This document shows positions 34,936-43,120 of a DNA stretch of 64,000 nt, piece by piece. Position 1 is the stretch's first letter, and every line of letters begins with the position of its first letter. The notes under the pieces are model-generated. The model saw only the letters and a list, made by a program, of their open reading frames with translations, searched no databases and had not been told where the DNA came from. Source of the DNA: Rhizobium sp. ZPR4 (GTDB taxonomy: Bacteria; Pseudomonadota; Alphaproteobacteria; Rhizobiales; Rhizobiaceae); the NCBI RefSeq assembly GCF_040215725.1, contig NZ_CP157967.1, forward strand, positions 124,001-188,000. Reading direction: 5' to 3'. The position numbers and the translations under genes are program-made.

Positions 34936-36020
34936 TCGGCGCCTTTCGCGATCTCGGCCGGCGCGGCCTGTTCCTGTTCGATCCGGAAACCGCCCATGGC
35001 ATGTCGATAGCGGCGCTGAAATCGGGGCTGGTTCCGGCCTGCCGCATCAGTGCCGATCCCCGCCTGCGCCAGACCGTGGCTGGGCTCGATTTTGCCAACC
35101 CGATCGGCATGGCCGCCGGCTATGACAAGAATGCCGAAGTGCCGGAAGCGTTGCTGAAACTCGGCTTCGGCTTTACCGAGATCGGCACCATCACGCCGAA
35201 GGCGCAGCCCGGCAACCCGCGCCCGCGCATCTTCCGCCTGGTCGAGGACGAAGGTGTCATCAACCGCCTCGGCTTCAACAATGAGGGCCATGAGGCGGCG
35301 CTCCAGCGGCTCAAGTCGATCCGGAGCAACGGCATCATCGGCGTCAACATCGGCGCCAACAAGGATAGCGCCGATCGCATTGCCGACTATGTCATCGGCA
35401 TCCGCCGCTTCTATTCCGTGGCACGTTATTTCACCGCCAATATTTCTTCGCCGAACACGCCCGGCCTGCGCGATCTGCAGGCGCGTGAAAGCCTGTCCGC
35501 GCTGCTGTCGGCCGTGCTTGCCGCCCGCGACGAGGAAGCGGTAAAGGCCGGCAAGCACATTCCGGTCTTTCTCAAGATCGCTCCGGATCTCACCGAAGAG
35601 GGCATGGACGACATTGCCGCCGAAGCGCTGTCGCATGCGCTCGACGGTCTGATCGTTTCCAACACCACGTTGTCACGCGACGGTTTGAAGGATCAGCGGC
35701 AGGCCAGGGAGGCAGGCGGCCTTTCCGGCAAGCCGGTCTTTGAGAAATCAACCGCGGTACTCGCCAAGATGCGCCGCCGTGTGGGTGCCGCATTGCCGAT
35801 CATCGGCGTCGGCGGTGTATCGTCAGCCGAAACGGCGCTGGAAAAGATCACGGCCGGCGCCGATCTCGTGCAGCTTTATTCCTGCATGGTCTATGAGGGG
35901 CCTGGTCTGCCGGGACAGGTCGTCTCTGGCCTGTCGAAGCTGCTCGATCGCGATCGCGCCGGCTCGATCCGCGATCTGCGTGATGCCAAGCTGGATTACT
36001 GGGCGAACCGGAACGTCTGA
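34932..36020 (+). CDS. pyrD: Dihydroorotate dehydrogenase (quinone)
   Basis: 362 residues, class 2 enzyme. Motifs: NPIGMAAGYDKNAEVPEALL, GTITPKAQPGNPRPRIFRL, INRLGFNNEG, then SSPNTPGLRDLQ (catalytic Ser segment) and LKIAPDL with the FMN-binding Lys. The C-terminal phosphate-binding part is IGVGGVSSAETALEKITAGA. It oxidises dihydroorotate to orotate at the inner membrane, passing electrons to quinone. Its 3' end overlaps the convergent MATE gene by 25 bp. Confidence 0.96.
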   Translation: MIGAFRDLGRRGLFLFDPETAHGMSIAALKSGLVPACRISADPRLRQTVAGLDFANPIGMAAGYDKNAEVPEALLKLGFGFTEIGTITPKAQPGNPRPRIFRLVEDEGVINRLGFNNEGHEAALQRLKSIRSNGIIGVNIGANKDSADRIADYVIGIRRFYSVARYFTANISSPNTPGLRDLQARESLSALLSAVLAARDEEAVKAGKHIPVFLKIAPDLTEEGMDDIAAEALSHALDGLIVSNTTLSRDGLKDQRQAREAGGLSGKPVFEKSTAVLAKMRRRVGAALPIIGVGGVSSAETALEKITAGADLVQLYSCMVYEGPGLPGQVVSGLSKLLDRDRAGSIRDLRDAKLDYWANRNV

Positions 36021-37345
36021 TCGGCTCGCTTCTTCAGGCCCATGGCCAGGAAGATGCCGCGAAACAGCAGGAAGGCGTTCATGGCCATCCACAGGCCATG
36101 ATTGCCGAGCGTCGGCACGAAGATGGCCAGCGCTATGAGATAGCCGCCGAAGGAAAGCAGCATCTTGTTGCGCATCTCACGTGACCATGTGGCGCCGATG
36201 AAGACGCCGTCCATCAAAAAGGCAAGCGCGCCGGTCAGACCCGTGATCGCAGCCCAGGGCAGATAGGTTCCGGCCGCGGTCCGCACCTCTTCAGAGGTTG
36301 TCAGCAGGCGGATCAAAGCCGGTCCGACCGTGAAGAAGAAGATGGCGGCGGCAAGCGCCAACCCGAAGGACCAGAGCGCAGTCAGCTTCAAGCCGCGCTC
36401 GAAGGCCGGCCGATAGTTGGCGCCGATCGAGCGGCCGGTGATCTGCTCAGCCGCATTTGCCAGCCCATCAAGATAATAGCCGGATAATAAAAAGAAGTTC
36501 ATCAGCACGGCGTTGGCGGCGAGCATGACCGCACCAAAGCTGTTGCCGATGCGCGTCATCAGCGTGAAGGCAGCGATCAGCACGAAAGTACGAATGAGGA
36601 TATCGCGGTTGAGCGCGAAAAGCTGCGTGAGCTTGGCGCGTGAGAGCAATTCCGCGCGCGCCGGCCTTTCCTCGCCAGCAAAGCTGCGCAGCACGATGAA
36701 AAGCCCGAGCAGCATGCCGCTCGCCTCGCCGATCAGCGTGCCCCAGGCAACGCCGGCGACGCCCCAGCCAAGCCAGAGCCCGAGCAGGATGGCGAGCACG
36801 ATGTTGACGCCATTGATGACGGTCTGCAGCAAGAGCCCGATGCGGCCCTGGCCGCGGCCGAGCACGAAGCCGAGCAGCGCGTAATTGGCAAGTGCTGCCG
36901 GGCCGGAGAGCATGCGGATGGAGAAATAGGTGCGGGTCGCATCGGCAATGCCGCCTTCCGGCCCCATCAGCTTGATGCCGATCCAGAGCAGCAGCGGCGA
37001 CATGAGCACGATCACGATGCCGCAGCCGAGCGCCGAGATGATGGCGCGCCAGAAGACTGCCTGTTGCTCGTGCCGATCATGGCGGCCATAGGCCTGTGCG
37101 GTCAGTCCCGTCGTCGAGGCGCGCAGGAAGTTGAAGCTGGCAAAGAGAAGGTCGAAAAGCACGGCGCCGATGGCAAGGCCGGCCAGCGCATCCGGCTGGC
37201 CCATGTGGCCGACGACGGCTGTATCGACGAGACCGAGCAGCGGCGTCGTCATGAAGCCAAGCGTCATCGGAAGCGCGATCGACAGCACGAGCCGATGCGT
37301 CACGTCGAAGGGCAAAACCCTTCCGCTCCCTTGCTGGACATCCAT
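35996..37345 (-). CDS. MATE-family efflux transporter (DinF-like)
   Basis: 449 residues with about twelve membrane segments in two halves, as in MATE transporters. Typical sequence: LGFMTTPLLGLVDTAVVGHM near the N terminus, then ASTTGLTAQAYGRHD, and the second-half counterpart YYLDGLANAAEQITGRSIGA. This DinF-type pattern suggests cation-coupled export of small molecules. Its stop codon lies within the pyrD coding region on the other strand. Confidence 0.9.
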   Translation of the reverse strand: MDVQQGSGRVLPFDVTHRLVLSIALPMTLGFMTTPLLGLVDTAVVGHMGQPDALAGLAIGAVLFDLLFASFNFLRASTTGLTAQAYGRHDRHEQQAVFWRAIISALGCGIVIVLMSPLLLWIGIKLMGPEGGIADATRTYFSIRMLSGPAALANYALLGFVLGRGQGRIGLLLQTVINGVNIVLAILLGLWLGWGVAGVAWGTLIGEASGMLLGLFIVLRSFAGEERPARAELLSRAKLTQLFALNRDILIRTFVLIAAFTLMTRIGNSFGAVMLAANAVLMNFFLLSGYYLDGLANAAEQITGRSIGANYRPAFERGLKLTALWSFGLALAAAIFFFTVGPALIRLLTTSEEVRTAAGTYLPWAAITGLTGALAFLMDGVFIGATWSREMRNKMLLSFGGYLIALAIFVPTLGNHGLWMAMNAFLLFRGIFLAMGLKKRADQTFRFAQ

Positions 37346-37361
37346 TTGACCCTACGCCTCC

Positions 37362-37865
37362 TCAATCCGAGGACAGCACCATGGACCAATAAGGCCTGTC
37401 GCCGGAAGAGGGGGTAGAGGCAAGAGCGACACCCAGGCCGTCATATTTGCCGAGCATGTTGTGCAAATGCTTCGGCGAATTGATCCAGGCCGTCACCGCG
37501 GCATTCACGTCGTGTTGTCCCTCGGCGATGTTCTCGGCTGCAGGCAACTTGACGCCGCTTGCCTTGACGCGCTTGCCGAAATCGTCGCCGAGGCCGATCA
37601 GGTGTTCCATCTTGCCGGCGTCGGCCATGCGCCGCGCCTGATAGATGGCGGCGGCACTGGCCGCCGTATCGATCTTCAGCGGCGGCAGGCCATTCTTGGC
37701 GCGCAGCGCATTGACGAGCGGCAGGGCGGAGGCGGTCTGGTCGCTGGCAGGTATATTGGAAACATGGGCTGGCGGCGTCGCACAGCTTGCGACTGATGCG
37801 GTGAGCGCAAGGGCGGCTAGGCGCAGCGTATCGCGGCGCGTTAAGGGCAATGTCTGGGAGGTCAT
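37362..37865 (-). CDS. CAP/SCP-domain lipoprotein
   Basis: 167 residues. The leader RRDTLRLAALALTASVASC ends in a lipobox (VASC), so the protein is probably lipid-anchored at Cys28; the twin Arg could also suggest Tat export. The CAP domain follows: ALPLVNALRAKNGLPPLKID, AENIAEGQHDVNAAVTAWI and NSPKHLHNMLGKYDGLGVA. Bacterial CAP proteins act in the envelope; their reaction is mostly unknown. It starts 1 bp after the stop codon of the small membrane protein upstream. Confidence 0.88.
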   Translation of the reverse strand: MTSQTLPLTRRDTLRLAALALTASVASCATPPAHVSNIPASDQTASALPLVNALRAKNGLPPLKIDTAASAAAIYQARRMADAGKMEHLIGLGDDFGKRVKASGVKLPAAENIAEGQHDVNAAVTAWINSPKHLHNMLGKYDGLGVALASTPSSGDRPYWSMVLSSD

Positions 37866-37866
37866 G

Positions 37867-38133
37867 TCAGCTGCGGTAATTGAACAAACGAAGTAAGATG
37901 AAGATCGGAATGACGATGGATGCGCCGACGAGCACGTAATCGCCGAATTCGCCGAGCGCGGCGAAGCCGCTGTGCCAGAGATCGAGCAGGAAGCGGCGGA
38001 CGCCGTAGAGGAAATCGAGCGGACGCCAGCCGAAGAACTTCATCACGAAGCCGACGACGAGCGACACGATGACGAGCTTCACCAGCGTTCGGCCTGGCGA
38101 GTCGCCAAGGAATCTGTTCACCTGATCGGACAT
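37867..38133 (-). CDS. Small two-segment membrane protein (DUF6460-like)
   Basis: 88 residues from the ATG at 38133, with GGAG about 10 nt upstream; the longer frame has a poor N terminus. Two membrane segments are visible (TLVKLVIVSLVVGFVMKFFG and YVLVGASIVIPIFILLRLF), joined by a short amphipathic stretch (FLYGVRRFLLDLWHSGFAAL). It resembles a conserved rhizobial protein of unknown function and is joined to the CAP gene. Confidence 0.75.
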   Translation of the reverse strand: MSDQVNRFLGDSPGRTLVKLVIVSLVVGFVMKFFGWRPLDFLYGVRRFLLDLWHSGFAALGEFGDYVLVGASIVIPIFILLRLFNYRS

Positions 38134-38299
38134 TCTGACGTCTCCATAATGGCGGTCGGCCGGTGTTGAGATAGGGCCGGGACCCACGACTCGCAAGCAC
38201 TTTTGCCTGGCTTACACTCTAAACTAGCCCCTGCCTGAAATAGGACTTGAGTTTTTTTGTGGCCGCGTTCAAAGGCGGGCGTCAAACAGGATGAAACCG

Positions 38300-39244
38300 A
38301 TGCTGCCGAGCCAGCTTTCCTCCGGCGATGTCATCGCCGACCGCCGCGCCGATTATGCGAAGATGCTTGCCGAAAGCGGAGAACCCGCGAGCGCTGCCGA
38401 GCTGATGGAGCAGGCGCTGGAACTGGTGCCGCGCTGGGCGGCGGGCTGGTTCACGCTCGCGACCTATCGCGAGAAGGCCGGCGATGCGCCGGGCGCGATT
38501 GCAGCGCTGACCGAGGTGCTGGCGCTCGATGAGGGCGATGTCTTCGGCGCCCGCCTGAAGCTTGCGGTTCTCGGCGGCACGGAAGTGCCCGACCGGCCGC
38601 CAAGCCTCTATGTCGAGCGATTGTTCGACGACTATGCCGACCGCTTCGAAACCTCGCTTGTCGAGAAGCTTGGCTACAGCGTGCCTGGCAAGCTTGCGGT
38701 GCTGATTGCCGAAACCGCCGATATCCCGAAGCATTTCCGCCTCGCCGTCGATCTCGGCTGCGGCACGGGCCTGCTCGGGCCGGAAATCCGCGCGCGTGTC
38801 GATCGGCTGGAAGGTTACGACCTGTCGAAAGGCATGCTTGCCAAGGCGGCCGAGAAGAATGTCTACGACTATCTCGGTCAGGCCGATCTGTCGCTGGAGC
38901 CGGATCTGTCAGGCGTGTTTGAGGCGGGGCTTGCCGCCGGCCGGGCGGATCTGGTCACCGCCGCCGACGTGCTGATGTATCTCGGCAATCTGCAAGGCGT
39001 GATGGCGATCGTGGCGAAGCTCTCGGCCGCTGGCGCAATCTTCGCCTTTTCCGTCGAGGATGCGCAGCAGCCGGACGGTTATGTGCTGTGCGATTCCCTG
39101 CGGTTTGCTCATTCCGAGGCCTATGTCAGAAAGATTTTGGCCGCCCACGGCTTTACGGTGCTTGATCTCACTCGCAGCGTCATTCGCATGGATGGCGGAA
39201 AACCTATCCACGGCATTCTGTTCATTGCGAGCAAATCGGCCTGA
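38300..39244 (+). CDS. TPR-linked SAM-dependent methyltransferase
   Basis: 314 residues from the ATG at 38300, 8 nt after CAGGA (another ATG at 38291). The first ~95 residues form tetratricopeptide-like helices (AELMEQALELVPRWAAGWFT, DAPGAIAALTEVLALDEGD). The class I methyltransferase core follows, with AVDLGCGTGLLGPEIR (SAM-binding motif I), EGYDLSKGMLAKAAEKNVYD and LVTAADVLMYLGNLQ. The target is unknown; similar rhizobial proteins are annotated only as methyltransferases. Confidence 0.85.
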   Translation: MLPSQLSSGDVIADRRADYAKMLAESGEPASAAELMEQALELVPRWAAGWFTLATYREKAGDAPGAIAALTEVLALDEGDVFGARLKLAVLGGTEVPDRPPSLYVERLFDDYADRFETSLVEKLGYSVPGKLAVLIAETADIPKHFRLAVDLGCGTGLLGPEIRARVDRLEGYDLSKGMLAKAAEKNVYDYLGQADLSLEPDLSGVFEAGLAAGRADLVTAADVLMYLGNLQGVMAIVAKLSAAGAIFAFSVEDAQQPDGYVLCDSLRFAHSEAYVRKILAAHGFTVLDLTRSVIRMDGGKPIHGILFIASKSA

Positions 39245-39351
39245 CGATTTCGAATCTTGCGAATTTCAAATAGGTCAGCATTGCTTACGTATTTTCGCTT
39301 GATTGTCACCGATGCTTTCAGCAAAAAGCCTGGAAACCCAGGGGAAAGCAC

Positions 39352-39987
39352 ATGGCGAACGCAAAGAGCGCATTTGGCGTCTGGAATACTTCCGCGACCC
39401 GGCATTCGTGGATTGAGGATGTTCAAGGTATCCTGACCGGCAGCCTGATTTCGTCGCTCGGGCTGTTCTGCCTTTCCAGTGCGGGCCTTCTGACTGGCAG
39501 TACTGCCGGCATCGCCTTTCTCTTGCACTACGCAATCGGCGTGAACTTCGGCCTGGCCTTCTTCGTGGTCAATCTGCCATTCTTCTATCTGTCGCTGAAG
39601 CAGCTCGGCCCGGTCTTCACCATCAAGACCTTCATCGCCATCACGCTGACCTCGCTGCTCACCAACCTGCAGCCGCTGCTCTTCGATGTCGCGCATATCA
39701 ACGCGCTGTGGTCGGCGCTCCTCGGCGGCATCCTTCTCGGCTTCGGGCTGCTCGCGCTCTATCGTCATCGGGCAAGTCTCGGCGGCGTCGGCATTCTGGG
39801 CATTTATCTGCAGGAGCGTTTTGGTGTCAGGGCAGGGCTGGTGCAGCTGGCAATCGATCTATGCGTGCTTGCTGTTGCTTTTGCGGTGACCACGCCTCCG
39901 GTGGTCATCTGCTCCGTGATCGGCGCAATCGCGCTCAACCTCTTCGTGGCGATCAATCATCGCTCGGATCGCTATATAGCGCTGTAA
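39352..39987 (+). CDS. YitT-family membrane protein
   Basis: 211 residues with five or six membrane segments. Typical features: LTGSLISSLGLFCLSSAGLL, GSTAGIAFLLHYAIGVNFGL, then a GGILLGFGLLALYRHRASLG repeat-like half. Family members are often called YitT or YczE-like; transport function is unproven. It converges on the DUF2735 gene with a 9-bp gap. Confidence 0.82.
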   Translation: MANAKSAFGVWNTSATRHSWIEDVQGILTGSLISSLGLFCLSSAGLLTGSTAGIAFLLHYAIGVNFGLAFFVVNLPFFYLSLKQLGPVFTIKTFIAITLTSLLTNLQPLLFDVAHINALWSALLGGILLGFGLLALYRHRASLGGVGILGIYLQERFGVRAGLVQLAIDLCVLAVAFAVTTPPVVICSVIGAIALNLFVAINHRSDRYIAL

Positions 39988-39996
39988 AATTGAAGC

Positions 39997-40188
39997 CTAT
40001 TGCTTGCGGGTCTCGTCGGATTCGACGATCGCGGCTTCATGATACCAGCTGTCGAATGCGGCCGTTGCAATGGTCGGGCCGATATCCGGGGTGAGGTTCA
40101 CCTTCGGACGCTGGCTCACCGCCGTCGAGCGGGCCGTGACGGGAAACTGATAGATCTTTGCGGTTTCGTGCCGAGTACCGATTGCCAT
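39997..40188 (-). CDS. DUF2735 small protein
   Basis: 63 residues from the ATG at 40188 (MAIGTRHETAKIYQFPVTAR); the frame upstream lacks family similarity. The conserved part is ATAKIYQFP-like at the N terminus and IATAAFDSWYHEAAI. DUF2735 proteins occur in Rhizobiales, often divergent from glnII as here, so a link to nitrogen metabolism is plausible. No function is established to my knowledge. Confidence 0.8.
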   Translation of the reverse strand: MAIGTRHETAKIYQFPVTARSTAVSQRPKVNLTPDIGPTIATAAFDSWYHEAAIVESDETRKQ

Positions 40189-40520
40189 TCGTTGTCTCTC
40201 CCTTTTGGTGTTCAAGCGGGCGCGCTTCAAGAGACAGCTCATATATAGCAAAGTCGAAGGCGAATATCACCATTCCGCTTAAAAAAAATGCTAAATGATG
40301 AAATTATAGGCAATCCGTTAGTGGCGCGGTCGATGCCGTTTCTTTGATCTGCCGGTTTTTCGATCCATTCCAAGGCCAGCGCACCTGCGACATTTTGGCA
40401 GTTCGGCTGAAATGACACCGACGATTTGAAAAAGAATCTAATGATTGGCGCCCGGAAATCCTGCCCGAATACGGCTGAATCATAAAAATTTCACTTGGCC
40501 AGCCAGGTGTCGATGCGATC

Positions 40521-40536
40521 TGGCACGGCAAATGCA
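40521..40536 (+). promoter_or_regulatory. Sigma-54 promoter of glnII
   Basis: TGGCACGGCAAATGCA matches the -24/-12 consensus TGGCACG-N4-TTGCW at all but one position. It lies 95 bp before the glnII start. An imperfect palindrome, CACTTGG/CCAGGTG, is just upstream (40492-40509). glnII is known to be NtrC/RpoN-dependent in rhizobia. I could not place a convincing NtrC site in the rest of the 442-bp gap. Confidence 0.85.
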
Positions 40537-40630
40537 TCTCTCTTGACAGCGGTTCGTAGTGAGGAATTTTCCGGCGGGCGCGCCGGCCAAGTTTTCCTAC
40601 TTCGCCTGATTAACTGTTATGAGGTGCGTA

Positions 40631-41671
40631 ATGACGAAGTTTAAGCTCGAGTACATCTGGCTCGACGGATATACCCCAGTACCGAACCTGCGCGGTAAAA
40701 CGCAGATCAAGGAATTCGACGCATTTCCGACGCTCGAGCAGCTTCCGCTTTGGGGCTTCGATGGTTCGTCGACGATGCAGGCCGAAGGCCGCAGCTCCGA
40801 TTGCGTGCTGAAGCCTGTTGCCATCTATCCGGACCCGGCCCGTACCAACGGCGCTCTCGTCATGTGCGAAGTCATGATGCCGGATGGCGTCACCCCGCAT
40901 GAATCCAACAGCCGCGCGACCATCCTCGACGATGAAGACGCATGGTTCGGTTTCGAGCAGGAATACTTCTTCTACAAGGACGGTCGTCCGCTCGGCTTCC
41001 CGGAATCCGGCTACCCGGCTCCGCAGGGCCCGTACTACACCGGCGTCGGCTACAAGAACGTCGGCGATGTCGCTCGCGAAATCGTTGAAGAGCACCTCGA
41101 CCTTTGCCTCGAAGCAGGCATCAATCACGAAGGCATCAACGCCGAAGTGGCCAAGGGCCAGTGGGAATTCCAGATTTTCGGCAAGGGCTCCAAGCGCGCC
41201 GCCGACCAGATCTGGATGGCTCGCTACCTGCTGCTGCGTCTGTGCGAAAAGTACGGCATCGACATCGAGTTCCATTGCAAGCCGCTCGGCGACACCGACT
41301 GGAACGGCTCGGGCATGCACTGCAACTTCTCGACCAAGTTCATGCGCGAAGTCGGCGGCAAGGCCTATTTCGAAGCGCTCATGGCTCAGTTCGACAAGAA
41401 CCTGCACGACCACATTGCTGTCTACGGCCCGGACAACCACATGCGCCTGACCGGCAAGCATGAAACGGCTCCGTGGAACAAGTTCAGCTACGGCGTTGCC
41501 GACCGCGGCGCTTCGATCCGCGTCCCGCACTCGTTCATCAAGAACGATTACAAGGGCTACCTCGAAGATCGTCGTCCGAACTCTCAGGGTTGCCCCTACC
41601 AGATCGCTTCCCAGGTCCTGAAGACCATCTCGGAAGTCCCGACCGCTGGCTTCGGCTCGGTTGCTGCTTGA
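40631..41671 (+). CDS. glnII: Glutamine synthetase type II
   Basis: 346 residues starting MTKFKLEYIWLDGYTPVPNL, 6 nt after GAGG. A eukaryote-like GSII: WGFDGSSTMQAEGRSSDCVL, DAWFGFEQEYFFY with the metal-binding Glu residues, GQWEFQIFGKGSKRAADQIW, NGSGMHCNFSTKFMRE and NKFSYGVADRGASIRVP. It makes glutamine from glutamate, ammonium and ATP, and is the second, nitrogen-regulated glutamine synthetase of rhizobia besides GlnA. Confidence 0.97.
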   Translation: MTKFKLEYIWLDGYTPVPNLRGKTQIKEFDAFPTLEQLPLWGFDGSSTMQAEGRSSDCVLKPVAIYPDPARTNGALVMCEVMMPDGVTPHESNSRATILDDEDAWFGFEQEYFFYKDGRPLGFPESGYPAPQGPYYTGVGYKNVGDVAREIVEEHLDLCLEAGINHEGINAEVAKGQWEFQIFGKGSKRAADQIWMARYLLLRLCEKYGIDIEFHCKPLGDTDWNGSGMHCNFSTKFMREVGGKAYFEALMAQFDKNLHDHIAVYGPDNHMRLTGKHETAPWNKFSYGVADRGASIRVPHSFIKNDYKGYLEDRRPNSQGCPYQIASQVLKTISEVPTAGFGSVAA

Positions 41672-41715
41672 TCGTTTCCGGCTTGGCTTGCCAAGCAGAG
41701 GAAAACCAAAGAATG

Positions 41716-41741
41716 ACGCGGGGCTTTGGCTCCGCGTTTTT
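41716..41741 (+). terminator. glnII terminator
   Basis: ACGCGGGG pairs with CTCCGCGT around CTTTGG, followed directly by a run of T, 45 bp after the glnII stop codon. Confidence 0.85.
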
Positions 41742-41812
41742 CGTTCTGAGGTTATCAAATGGCAGTCATCGGCCAGACTCTCTTAGGTCCCCGCGCTGCC
41801 AACCCGATACTC

Positions 41813-41973
41813 CGTCATCCTCGGGCTCGACCCGAGGATCCACGCCCAAGCTGCCGACTATATTGGTATGCCTCGCATCAAGGGATGCACTCTCGCCGGT
41901 ACTCGTTGGCGGCGTTTTTTGCTGCGCTGACCTCCCTGTGCCTGGATCCTCGGGTCGAGCCCGAGGATGACGG
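41813..41973. repeat. Inverted pair of GAGCCCGAGGA-type palindromes
   Basis: Two copies of a ~31-bp unit (41813-41844 and 41942-41972) in inverted orientation, each itself palindromic (TCCTCGGG...CCCGAGGA) and about 97 bp apart. This kind of repeat is common between rhizobial genes. The 348-bp gap 41672-42019 holds only this and the terminator. Confidence 0.75.
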
Positions 41974-42019
41974 TGTTCAAGGGAGGGCTCTGGCTACAGC
42001 ATGCTCAGAGAAAGCAGGT

Positions 42020-42481
42020 TCAAGCAGCCTTGCTTGCCGCATCCACCGGATGCTGCGAGCGGAAGCCGACGGCGAGGCGGTTCCAGATGTTGATCGCGCC
42101 GATCGCCACGGTGATCTTGACGATTTCCTCTTCGCTGAAATGCTGCTTCAGCGGCTCGAAGTCGGAATCCGGAATGCCTGTCTGGGCGATCTTAGTCACC
42201 GAATCGACCCAGCGGAGCAGGGCGCGCTCGCGGTCGTCATAAACGGGCGATTCCCACCAGACGCACATCAGGTTGATCCACTGCTCGCTTAAGCCATCAT
42301 GGCGGGCTTCCTTCACATGCATGTCGACGCAGTAGGCGCAGCCGTTGATCTGCGAGGCGCGGAGCTTGATCAGGTGAATGAAGCGGCGCTCGAGGCCGCT
42401 GCTCTGAACGAAGTTCTCCAGCGCGACGAGAGCCTTGTAGGAGTCCGGGGAGGCTTTGGCGAAGTTGAAACGCGGATGCAT
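42020..42481 (-). CDS. Carboxymuconolactone decarboxylase/AhpD-type protein
   Basis: 153 residues from the ATG at 42481, 7 nt after AAGGAG. The AhpD-like core has the redox pair CAYC followed by His (GCAYCVDMHVKEARHDG), as in alkylhydroperoxidase D proteins. IYDDRERALLRW-like (VYDDRERALLRWVDSVTKIA) is also characteristic. It probably reduces peroxides or acts in redox defence. It lies downstream of an Rrf2 regulator on the same strand, so the two likely form a redox-responsive operon. Confidence 0.88.
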   Translation of the reverse strand: MHPRFNFAKASPDSYKALVALENFVQSSGLERRFIHLIKLRASQINGCAYCVDMHVKEARHDGLSEQWINLMCVWWESPVYDDRERALLRWVDSVTKIAQTGIPDSDFEPLKQHFSEEEIVKITVAIGAINIWNRLAVGFRSQHPVDAASKAA

Positions 42482-42512
42482 GGGTCTTCTCCTTGGGTTT
42501 AAATCTTGGGGT

Positions 42513-43016
42513 TCAGTTTTTGGTCTTGCGTTCATGCAGCTCGAGAAAGGCGCAGCCTCTCGCGGCTATGCCACCGTCGGTGTCCGTCTGCCTGAGATCG
42601 GTCAGCACGTCGGCGATGCTTGTTTTGGCCAGTTCAGCCCGGTAGACGCGTTCGGCTGCCAGCATGGCGGCATTGATGCCGCAGGGCTTGGCAAAGTAGC
42701 GCCCTTCCAAGGGGTTCGGCCCGCGCTGGCGAATTTCGCTGCAACGGAAGGCGGGGGCGGGGCCTTCCGCCGCAAGTACGATATCAAGCAGGCTGATCGC
42801 CTCCGGCTTGCGCGCCAGCCGATAGCCGCCCTTTGGCCCCGGAACCGTGTCGAGAATGCCGGCGCCAGAGAGCGCCTGCAGGTGCTTCAGAAGATAACTG
42901 ACCGAAACGCCATGAAATTCGGCGAGTGCTGCTGCCGAAAGTACGCCACCATCGGACAGGCCCGCCAGCATGCCAACGCAATGAATGGATTGTTCGACGC
43001 CGTCTCCGAGCTTCAT
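42513..43016 (-). CDS. Rrf2-family transcriptional regulator
   Basis: 167 residues. The winged helix has MKLGDGVEQSIHCVGMLAGL, FHGVSVSYLLKHLQALSGAG and GPKGGYRLARKPEAI, typical of Rrf2 proteins. Cys residues in the second half (FRCSEIRQ, AKPCGINAA, ARGCAFLEL) could bind an iron-sulfur cluster or sense redox state, as in IscR, NsrR or RirA, but the spacing is not the standard one. It lies 31 bp upstream of the AhpD-like gene and divergent from the Lhr helicase. Confidence 0.9.
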   Translation of the reverse strand: MKLGDGVEQSIHCVGMLAGLSDGGVLSAAALAEFHGVSVSYLLKHLQALSGAGILDTVPGPKGGYRLARKPEAISLLDIVLAAEGPAPAFRCSEIRQRGPNPLEGRYFAKPCGINAAMLAAERVYRAELAKTSIADVLTDLRQTDTDGGIAARGCAFLELHERKTKN

Positions 43017-43120
43017 CTTGGTGCCTCTCTAATCGTGGATATTTTTTATCTATGATTATGACGAGAGTCAATTCATTTTTGAAACGACGGGTGTCAGAGG
43101 CTCGCAGAACACCAAAGCCA

